11,253 bases of DNA from an uncultured delta proteobacterium (lineage in GTDB: Bacteria; Myxococcota_A; Polyangia; Polyangiales; Polyangiaceae): assembly GCA_903858055.1 (NCBI GenBank), contig CAIOHM010000189.1, forward strand, positions 1 through 11,253. Direction: 5' to 3'. Positions 1 to 6,374 of this stretch are shown here, piece by piece (the first letter of the stretch is position 1; every line of letters begins with the position of its first letter). The notes under the pieces were generated by a model that searched no databases, was not told where the DNA came from, and worked only from the letters and a program-made list of their open reading frames with translations. Both the position numbers and the translations under genes were made by a program.

Positions 1-547
1 CGAGCACGCCCTTGGCGACGAAGAACGCGAGCGCGTGCGTATCGGCCATGCCCCGGTCGTGATCGTCCGCGTCACGGCGGACGATGGTGCACCCGACGCG
101 CTCGAAGAGCTCTTCGACGAGCGCTTGCGTCACCGGGAAGCGCGGCTGCGGGCACACCACCACACGGAGCGGCCGCTCCGCGCGCGCGAGGCTCACGGGA
201 CCGAAGAGCGGATGCGTCGCGACCCAGGGAATCTCCTCACCGAGCACGTCCGAAAGCGCACGCCACGGCAGGAGCTTCACGCTCGCGACGTCGAGGACGA
301 CGTGGTCCGGCGTGAGAAAGGGACGCAGCGCTTCGAGCACCGCACGCATGGCCAGCGCCGGCGTCGCGAGCACGACCACCTCGGACCACGCGGCGAGCTC
401 GCCGAGCGAGGAGATCCGCCGCGGGTCGCCGTCGTCGTGGGCATGCGGGTCATGGAACCGGACCGCGAGGCCCGCCTCTTCGAGGAGCGCAGCGAACGCG
501 CGACCGAACTTTCCGAACCCGATGAATCCAATACGCGACGCGCTCAC
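1..547 (-). CDS. tyrA: Prephenate/arogenate dehydrogenase (TyrA family), 3' end outside window
   Basis: This gene starts with GTG at 547 and runs off the left edge, leaving 182 complete codons. Enzymes of this family oxidatively decarboxylate prephenate (or arogenate) in tyrosine synthesis in the cytoplasm. The N-terminus is a Rossmann NAD(P) site: GFIGFGKFG at residues 7-15 supplies GxGxxG (G10, G12, G15), and the second strand ends in an Asp (FHD, about residue 33). The family hallmark ATHPLFGP lies at 110-117, with H112 matching the catalytic histidine. DHDRGMAD at about 162-169 matches the conserved HDR..A region at the start of the helical domain. The GTG is preferred because an excellent Shine-Dalgarno sits seven bases upstream. 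The gene lies 124 bases downstream of the DUF58 gene on the same strand. Any C-terminal ACT or chorismate mutase domain would be outside the window, so substrate and allostery cannot be judged. Confidence 0.88.
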   Translation of the reverse strand, partial: MSASRIGFIGFGKFGRAFAALLEEAGLAVRFHDPHAHDDGDPRRISSLGELAAWSEVVVLATPALAMRAVLEALRPFLTPDHVVLDVASVKLLPWRALSDVLGEEIPWVATHPLFGPVSLARAERPLRVVVCPQPRFPVTQALVEELFERVGCTIVRRDADDHDRGMADTHALAFFVAKGVL

Positions 548-554
548 GACTCTC

Positions 555-560
555 TCCTCC
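555..560 (-). promoter_or_regulatory. Strong ribosome binding site of tyrA
   Basis: On the minus strand GGAGGA, inside a longer purine run, lies seven bases before the GTG at 547. It fixes the GTG as the start of the TyrA-type protein, which has no in-frame ATG near its N-terminus. Confidence 0.75.
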
Positions 561-671
561 CCCGTTGTTCGCCGCGGCGCAACCGGTTTTTTGCTCGTCG
601 CCCGACGCCGCGCCGTCGATCACATACCGCGCATGGTTCACGCCTTACATGAATCATCATGCCCCTCGCGC

Positions 672-1610
672 TCATGCGGCCCGCACGTGCGACGCGATGG
701 CCTCGAGCACGCGGACGAGCGCGACCTCCGGCTTGGCGTCGGTCCACGCGTCGACGACGAGCACGCCGCGGGCGAGGAGCAAGGCGTCGATCCGCTCACG
801 GTGTGCGCGGCGCGCCGCCAGGTAGCGCTCGCGGGCGGCTGGGCCGAAGGTCTCCACGCGCACGCCGGACTCCGGGTCACGCAGCCGCGCGCTCGCTCCG
901 AACGAGAAGTCGCGTTCGCGCGCGGTCTCGAGGCGCAGGGCGACCACGCGCGCCCCGCGTGCGCGGGCCTCCGTGGCGAGGGCGAGCAACGGCGGATCTT
1001 CGTCGAGGAGGTCGCTCACGAGGACGAGCCACCCGGCGCACGCGGCGACGCGACGGACCGCCCCCTCGAACGCGTAGTCGGGGCCCGCCACGGCTCCGGC
1101 GGGCTCGGCGTGCGCCGCGACAAAGAGCTCCGTGGCGCGCTCGAACGCCTGTTTTCCCCGCAGGAAACCGCTCACGCGCGGGCGGATCGCGATCACGCCG
1201 ACCGATGCCAAATCGCCCTGCGCGACGGCGATGCGAACAAGCGCCGCCGAGACGACCTCGGCCCACGCGCGATTCTCGTCGGCCATCGTAGCGCTCGCGT
1301 CGACGACCGCGAGGAGCGCGCGGTCTTGCTCGACCTCGTACTGGCGCACGAGCAAGCCCGCCTCGGAGAGGCTGCGACGCCGATCGAGGAAGCGCAGGTC
1401 ATCCCCCGGAACGTATGCGCGAAACCCCGCGAACTCGACGCCGCGGCCGAGGCGCGCGCTCGCATGAAATCCGCTCATCACGCCGTCGGCGACGCGCGCG
1501 GCTTCGAGCCGCAAGCGACGCAGGAGCTCCTCGGGCACCTCCGGTGCGGACTCCGAGGCCGCCTCAATCGGCTTGCGCCACGACCGCAGGCGATCGAACC
1601 AACGGCTCAC
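672..1610 (-). CDS. DUF58 protein with von Willebrand A-like fold, short soluble form
   Basis: This is a complete 312-aa protein. The DUF58 core is clear: GRGVEFAGFRAYVPGDDLRF at 55-74, then LLVRQYEVEQD at 86-96, then AVVDASATM at 101-109. The last is the start of a vWA-like fold; D104, S106 and T108 form a MIDAS-like metal site, with Thr where Ser is more usual. VLVSDLLDE at 196-204 gives the second acidic loop. Where DUF58 proteins normally have an Asp-Trp pair after the GDD motif, this one reads FLDRRRS (74-80), so the Trp is replaced by Arg. There is no signal peptide or membrane segment, unlike longer DUF58 members. The start is GTG, four bases inside the TPR gene (GTGA), with only a weak ribosome site, so translation is probably coupled. 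DUF58 proteins usually accompany a MoxR AAA+ ATPase; none is in the window. The molecular role is unknown. Confidence 0.85.
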   Translation of the reverse strand: MSRWFDRLRSWRKPIEAASESAPEVPEELLRRLRLEAARVADGVMSGFHASARLGRGVEFAGFRAYVPGDDLRFLDRRRSLSEAGLLVRQYEVEQDRALLAVVDASATMADENRAWAEVVSAALVRIAVAQGDLASVGVIAIRPRVSGFLRGKQAFERATELFVAAHAEPAGAVAGPDYAFEGAVRRVAACAGWLVLVSDLLDEDPPLLALATEARARGARVVALRLETARERDFSFGASARLRDPESGVRVETFGPAARERYLAARRAHRERIDALLLARGVLVVDAWTDAKPEVALVRVLEAIASHVRAA

Positions 1611-4600
1611 CGCAAGCCCGCGAGCATCTTCTCCGCAGCGGCGCGATCCGGATCTTTGCGCGGCGCCGACTCGAGGAAACGCTCGAGGAACGGCCGTGCC
1701 TCGGTCTCGCGCTTCGCCGCCACGAGCAGCTCACCGGCGAGGAAAGAGGCCGGCGCGAGCCACCCGGGCTTGCCTTGACGCTTCTGTCCTTCGCTCGCCG
1801 CGAAGACCGCATGCTCGAGGGCGTCCTTCGCGCGGCGCTCGTCGACGAGCAAGCGTGCGAAGCGGTAGTGCCACTCGGGCTGCGCGTTCGGAGCCTCGAG
1901 CGCTTTGCGCCAAGCGTCGAGGGCCTTCTTGAACTCTTTCTTGTCCTCGAGGCACTCGGCGAGGGTCGCCTGCCCCTCGGTGAGCGTGGGCTTGAGCGCG
2001 AGCGCGCGCGAGACGTCGTCGAGGGCGTCGTCGATCGCCGAGAGCCTGCGAAGCACGATGGCGCGCTGCCAGTAGGCCTCGGGCAGCAAGCGGTCGACGC
2101 GCAGCGCCACCTCGAGCTCGGCCCGCGCGAGGTCGAGCTGCGGCGGGTTCGCCTCGTTCGCAGCCCATGCATAGTACAAGTGAAATTCGGCCCGGTTCTT
2201 GTCGAGCTCGACGGCGCGTTTCAGGTTCCTCAGCGCCTCCACCTCGGTGTTCCCACGCGACTTGCCGAAGAGCGCGCGCCCCATGAAATGCGCCGCTTCC
2301 GCGCTGTTGGGCCGCGCCTGCAGGACCTTCTTGAGGATTGCGAGACCGTCGTCGTTTCGGCCCACGACGACGTACATGCTCGCGACACGGAGCTGCAGGT
2401 CCGGGTCGTCGGGAGCCTTCTTGAGGGCGCCCTCGAACTGCGCGAGCGCGTCTTCGACTTTCCCGGATTGCTCGAACATGAGGCCGCGCTCGAGGGCGAG
2501 GCCGGGGAAGTCCTTGTCGGCCTGGGCAACGTGCTCGAACTCGGTGGAGGCCTCGTCGAAGTGGCGCCCACGACGCAGCGCCACCGCGTAGCGAAAGCGT
2601 GCAGACACGTCGCGCTCGTCTTTCTCGAGGGCGCGGCGGAAGTCCTCGATCGCGTCGGCGTAGCGCCCCTCGGCGAGCGCAACCTCACCAAACGCACGGG
2701 CCATCGCGGCGGAGTCGGGGAGCTTCTCGCGCGCTTCGGCGAGGCGCTCTTTGGCCTCCGAGGTGCGCTCTTGCGAGGCGAGCAGGAGCGAAATGCCGAG
2801 GTAGGGAGCGCTCGCATCGGGCGACGCCACGTCGATGAGGGCGATCGCCGCGAGGTAGTCGCGCTCCGCCTCGACGAAGGTCCCGAGGGCCCGCTCGACG
2901 TTCGCGAGCCAGTAGACGACGCGCATTTCCTTGGGAAACTGCTGCCGCGCCGCGAGGAGCACCGCCTTCGCGTCCGCGAGGCGCTCGAGGCCCATCATGG
3001 CCTTCGCCTTGCCGACGATGGCCACCGTGTTGCGCGGTTCGATCTGCACGGCTGCGTCGAAGCGCGCGAGGGCTTCGGCGTAGCGCCCCTCCGTGTAGAC
3101 GATCTCTCCCTGGCCCATGAGCGCCATGGCGTTCGAAGGCCAGAGGCGCAGCGCCTCCGCATACGCGTTGCGGGCCTCGCCGAGGAGACCTCGCCCTTCG
3201 GCGACGCGGCCTCGCACGGCGAAGGCTTGCGAGCGTTCGAGGTTCGAGGCGGGCGTCGCGCGCTTTTCGGAGAGCACGCGCTCGACCAGGGCCTGAGCGG
3301 CGCGGTCGTCGTGATCGACCTCGTGCGCCATGCGTGCGAGCGCCACGAGCGCGCCCGCATGCTCCGGAGCTGCGGCCGTCGCTTGCGCGAGCGCCTTCTT
3401 CGCTTCGGGCAAGTTGCCTGCGGCGAGCTGCGCGCGCGCCAAGGCGTAGGCCCCGCGAACACCCCACCCCGCAATTTTCCCCGCTTCGGCCAGTGCACGC
3501 GCCGCGTCGTTTCGCACGAGCGCGAGCTCCATGGCGAGGGCGGCGGTCTCCTCGGGGAAATCCGTCCGCGATCCAAGCGCCTCGGCCTCCGCGAAGAGGC
3601 CATCCGCTTCCCCGAGTTGTGCGCGCGACGCGGCGCCGGCCGCAAGCGCGAGCTTCTCGACGCTCGAGCCCTCGTCGGGCCACTCGCCGGGACGCCACGC
3701 ATTGCCGCCCTGCTTGTGCGCGATGTCGACGCCGAAGCGAAGGTCCGAGAGCGTATCGACCACGCTCTGGTACGCGGGCAGCCGCGACGAACGAGGGACC
3801 GTCGAGGCGATCTCCGCGATGCGGCGACCGGCCGCGCGTGCGTTCGACTCGTCGTCTTTTCCAACGAGATCGAGCGCGACAGCGCGGGCCTCCGCGAGCT
3901 TCGACGCGTACTCACCGCGGTGCACGACCTCGTCGACGAGGCGGTACCCAAAAGCGCCGTGCCGCGTTCCGTGGAGCGCGACGCCGCCCACGACGAGCAG
4001 CGCGAGCCCACCCGCGAGGGCCGCACGCTTCGCCTTTCCGCGCTTTGGAGCTCCTTCCGCCGCGGCCTCACCGCGCACGGAGGCGTCCACGACGCTCGCG
4101 CGCGTGCCCAGCGCCGCGAGGTCCTCCTCGAGCGCATCGGCCTCGACGGTCGGCGCCGCGGCCGGCGCAGGCACGGCGTTCGCTTGGCTCGCTTCGAAGT
4201 CGAACGAGCCGAACGCGGCGGTCTTCATCGGCGCGATGTGCGTCGGTCCCGAGCCTTCGTCCGCGACGCTGTAGGTGTTGTCCGGGCTCGCATGCGCAGG
4301 AAGGTCGAGCTCGCCGAAGTCCCCAAGGCCCGAGGCGCCCTTCGGTGAGGGAAGATCCGCAGGGCCCGCAGGCACGGGGGCATCGAAGTCGATCTCCCGC
4401 GCGCCGCCGCGGCGAAGGGGCGCAGCCGGAGCCGGGGTGTCGAGCGCGAGGTCGCGCATCCCGCCGCGCGGCCGTGCCTTCGCGGGCTCGGGCAGGTCAT
4501 CGGGGCCGGGCAGCGTCACGGCCTTCTGTGGCGCCGTGCGAAGCAGCGGCGGCGCGGCCGGCAGCGGGAGATCGACGGCGCCCGCGGGCATCGGCAACAC

Positions 4601-4990
4601 GGTCGAGACGGGCTTCGGCAGGTCGAGTGACGGAGCAGGGGGCGCGAACGGAGGAGGAGGCGGCGGCAGCGGCAGCGCAGGCCCCGCCCCTTGAAGCGGG
4701 CCCGAAGGTGGACGCGCCGTGGTCTTCTCCTGCGTCACGCCCGTGAGGCTCAACGGGAGCTCGCCGCTCAAGGGCTCAGGCGTACCGGCGGATCCCACGA
4801 CGGTCACGGGCAACGAGCCCGTCGGCATGGGCACGGGCACGGGCAAGTCGAGCTGGACCTCCATGGTCGGCTGCACCACGGTGAAGGCATGACCGCACTT
4901 CGGGCAGCGCATCCGCAGCCCCGTCGGCGGCACACGTTTCTCGTCCACTTGGAACGGCGTGCCGCAAGACTCGCAATCGACCTTCAACAT
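1607..4990 (-). CDS. Zinc-ribbon (MJ0042-type) / single-TM / large TPR protein
   Basis: This is a complete 1127-aa protein. The N-terminus is a zinc ribbon of the MJ0042 type with Cys pairs C6/C9 and C29/C32 around the family-typical RVPPTGLRMRCPKCG. Residues 40-315 are a Pro/Ala-rich, probably disordered linker with recurring DLPxP motifs. A basic stretch (KRGKAKR, 316-322) precedes one hydrophobic segment (about 323-340); by the positive-inside rule the zinc ribbon is cytoplasmic and the C-terminus periplasmic. From about 450 to the end the protein is helical, with many tetratricopeptide repeats, for example EGRYAEALARFDAAVQIEP at 635-653 and EGRYADAIEDFRRALEKD at 774-791. TPRs are protein-binding scaffolds. 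The ATG has a GGAGG upstream and is followed at once by the zinc ribbon. The gene overlaps the DUF58 gene by GTGA. The overall design suggests an envelope-spanning adaptor; the exact partner or process is unknown. Confidence 0.85.
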   Translation of the reverse strand: MLKVDCESCGTPFQVDEKRVPPTGLRMRCPKCGHAFTVVQPTMEVQLDLPVPVPMPTGSLPVTVVGSAGTPEPLSGELPLSLTGVTQEKTTARPPSGPLQGAGPALPLPPPPPPFAPPAPSLDLPKPVSTVLPMPAGAVDLPLPAAPPLLRTAPQKAVTLPGPDDLPEPAKARPRGGMRDLALDTPAPAAPLRRGGAREIDFDAPVPAGPADLPSPKGASGLGDFGELDLPAHASPDNTYSVADEGSGPTHIAPMKTAAFGSFDFEASQANAVPAPAAAPTVEADALEEDLAALGTRASVVDASVRGEAAAEGAPKRGKAKRAALAGGLALLVVGGVALHGTRHGAFGYRLVDEVVHRGEYASKLAEARAVALDLVGKDDESNARAAGRRIAEIASTVPRSSRLPAYQSVVDTLSDLRFGVDIAHKQGGNAWRPGEWPDEGSSVEKLALAAGAASRAQLGEADGLFAEAEALGSRTDFPEETAALAMELALVRNDAARALAEAGKIAGWGVRGAYALARAQLAAGNLPEAKKALAQATAAAPEHAGALVALARMAHEVDHDDRAAQALVERVLSEKRATPASNLERSQAFAVRGRVAEGRGLLGEARNAYAEALRLWPSNAMALMGQGEIVYTEGRYAEALARFDAAVQIEPRNTVAIVGKAKAMMGLERLADAKAVLLAARQQFPKEMRVVYWLANVERALGTFVEAERDYLAAIALIDVASPDASAPYLGISLLLASQERTSEAKERLAEAREKLPDSAAMARAFGEVALAEGRYADAIEDFRRALEKDERDVSARFRYAVALRRGRHFDEASTEFEHVAQADKDFPGLALERGLMFEQSGKVEDALAQFEGALKKAPDDPDLQLRVASMYVVVGRNDDGLAILKKVLQARPNSAEAAHFMGRALFGKSRGNTEVEALRNLKRAVELDKNRAEFHLYYAWAANEANPPQLDLARAELEVALRVDRLLPEAYWQRAIVLRRLSAIDDALDDVSRALALKPTLTEGQATLAECLEDKKEFKKALDAWRKALEAPNAQPEWHYRFARLLVDERRAKDALEHAVFAASEGQKRQGKPGWLAPASFLAGELLVAAKRETEARPFLERFLESAPRKDPDRAAAEKMLAGLR

Positions 4991-5010
4991 GCTCAGGGCC
5001 TCCGCGTGCG

Positions 5011-5039
5011 ATGCTACCTCGGTTCGCGGCTCGGGTGAA
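5011..5039 (-). promoter_or_regulatory. Candidate sigma-70-type promoter of the TPR-DUF58 genes
   Basis: On the minus strand TTCACC (5039-5034) and TAGCAT (5016-5011) are separated by exactly 17 bases. Each matches four of six consensus positions. A start about seven bases downstream would leave a very short leader holding the GGAGG site before the ATG at 4990. This was found by eye only. Confidence 0.35.
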
Positions 5040-5076
5040 ACGGCCGCGACCGGCGCACGAATTCGCGGGTCTCCCC

Positions 5077-5105
5077 TTCACCGCGCCGCACGGCGCACGT
5101 AAACC
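5077..5105 (+). promoter_or_regulatory. Candidate promoter of the PLP enzyme/UvrA-like genes, with palindrome in the spacer
   Basis: TTCACC (5077-5082) and TAAACC (5100-5105) are 17 bases apart, and the predicted start lies about 27 bases before the ATG at 5139. The -10 match is only three of six, so this is weak. The spacer holds a perfect palindrome, GCGCCG-CA-CGGCGC (5083-5096), which could be an operator or simply a product of the high G+C content. Confidence 0.25.
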
Positions 5106-5138
5106 GGCGCCCGCGTCCCGCTCGAAAGGCAGCTCCGC

Positions 5139-6374
5139 ATGATTGCCGGCAACTACGAACACGCGATCCGCGCCCGCGCCGAAGAACTGGCCACCGTCGT
5201 CGTTCATGGCGGCGATGGCCCCTTGCCCTACGGCGCCACCGACGTGCCCATCGTGCTCTCGAGCGCGTTCCGCTTCGACGACGCCGCGATGGCGGCCGGC
5301 GCGTTTCAAGGCACCAACGAAGCCTGGATCTACGGGCGCTGGGGCAACCCCACGGTGGAGCACTTGGAGCACAGGCTCGCAGCCCTCGAGGGAGCCGCGG
5401 CCGCAGCGACCACGTCGAGCGGCATGGCGGCGATCGCGGGCACGCTCCTCGGGCTCTTCGACGCCGGGGCTCACGTGATCGCGCCCGTCGCGATGTACGC
5501 CGAGTCGGCGCGGCTCTTGCGGGAGCGCCTCCCGCGCCACGGCATCACGACCACGTTCGCCGACGCCACGGACCCGAGCTCCTGGGAGCGCGCGCTCACG
5601 AGCGCCACACGTGCACTCTACATCGAGACGCCGGCGAACCCGACGCTTGCCCTCACGAACATCGCGGCAGCCGTCGCCTTCGCCCGCGCGCACGGCCTCC
5701 TCGTGATCGCCGACAACACCTTCGCGACCCCCTTCGCGCAGACGCCGCTCGCGCTCGGCGTCGACGTGGTCGTGCACTCGGCGACGAAGGCGCTCTCGGG
5801 TCACGGGGACGTCGTCGGCGGCGTCGTCGCCGGTTCCGAAGAGCTCGTGGCGCGCGTGCGCGAGTACACCGTGAAGGGCATTGGCGCCGTGCTGTCGCCG
5901 ATGAGCGCCTTCCTCATCGAGCGCGGAATCCGCACCTTCGCGCTTAGGCAAGAGCAAGCCAACCGCACCGCCGCCCGCCTCGCGACGACGCTCGCGCAGC
6001 ACCCGGCCGTCGCACGCGTCCATCACCCTTCCCTCGCGAGTCACCCGCAGCATGCGCTCGCACGCGAGCAAATGCACGCCTTCGGGAGCATGGTCGCCTT
6101 CGAGGTCGCCGCGGCGCCCGGGGCCGACGCGCTCGTCACGGGTCGCCGGGTGCTCGAGAACCTCGCGCTCGCGACGCACGCGGTGAGCCTCGGGGACACG
6201 CGCACGCTCGTCGTCCATTCGGCGTCCACGACGCACTCCACCATGCCCGCCGAGACCCGGCGCGCGGCCGGCATCGCCGACGGGTTGCTCCGCCTGAGCG
6301 TAGGCTTGGAGGGCGCCGCCGATCTCGAGCGGGACGTCTTGCGCGCGCTCGAGCGAGCCTGGAGTGCCGCGTGA
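5139..6374 (+). CDS. Cys/Met-metabolism PLP-dependent enzyme (cystathionine gamma-lyase/synthase superfamily)
   Basis: This is a complete 411-aa protein, the normal length for this fold-type I family, which performs beta/gamma-elimination or replacement on cysteine, homocysteine, cystathionine or O-acyl-homoserine. Visible motifs are YGRWGNPTVEHLE at 65-77 (Tyr and Arg contact the PLP phosphate of the neighbouring subunit), TTSSGMAAI at 91-99 (phosphate loop), ADNTFATPF at 191-199 (D192 pairs with the pyridine nitrogen) and HSATKALSGHGD at 213-224, where K217 is the Schiff-base lysine. LATHAVSLGDTRTLVVHSAS (343-362) and LRLSVGLE (384-391, R385 binding the substrate carboxylate) complete the fold. 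The loop after Y120 reads MYAESARLL, without the Cys of methionine gamma-lyase or the Gly-Gly common in related enzymes, so the reaction cannot be assigned. The ribosome site (AAAGG) is modest. The stop overlaps the UvrA-like start, so the two are co-translated. Confidence 0.9.
   Translation: MIAGNYEHAIRARAEELATVVVHGGDGPLPYGATDVPIVLSSAFRFDDAAMAAGAFQGTNEAWIYGRWGNPTVEHLEHRLAALEGAAAAATTSSGMAAIAGTLLGLFDAGAHVIAPVAMYAESARLLRERLPRHGITTTFADATDPSSWERALTSATRALYIETPANPTLALTNIAAAVAFARAHGLLVIADNTFATPFAQTPLALGVDVVVHSATKALSGHGDVVGGVVAGSEELVARVREYTVKGIGAVLSPMSAFLIERGIRTFALRQEQANRTAARLATTLAQHPAVARVHHPSLASHPQHALAREQMHAFGSMVAFEVAAAPGADALVTGRRVLENLALATHAVSLGDTRTLVVHSASTTHSTMPAETRRAAGIADGLLRLSVGLEGAADLERDVLRALERAWSAA

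Noticed and set aside
84..1778. Long plus-strand open frame (564 aa) opposite tyrA and DUF58
   Set aside because: Its product is Arg/Ala/Ser-rich with no recognisable motif, while the opposite strand encodes clear TyrA and DUF58 domains. It is an antisense artefact of high G+C.
2656..3091. Repeated DNA within the TPR gene (a shared 17-base stretch near 2656 and 3075)
   Set aside because: It encodes the same TPR motif (EGRYA) in two repeats. Ordinary codon bias plus protein repeat explains it; it is not a mobile or regulatory repeat.
1415..4348. Plus-strand open frame of 977 aa
   Set aside because: It lies antisense to the TPR gene in a frame kept open by the third-position G/C bias; the product is Arg/Glu/Leu-rich, with no domain and no ribosome site.
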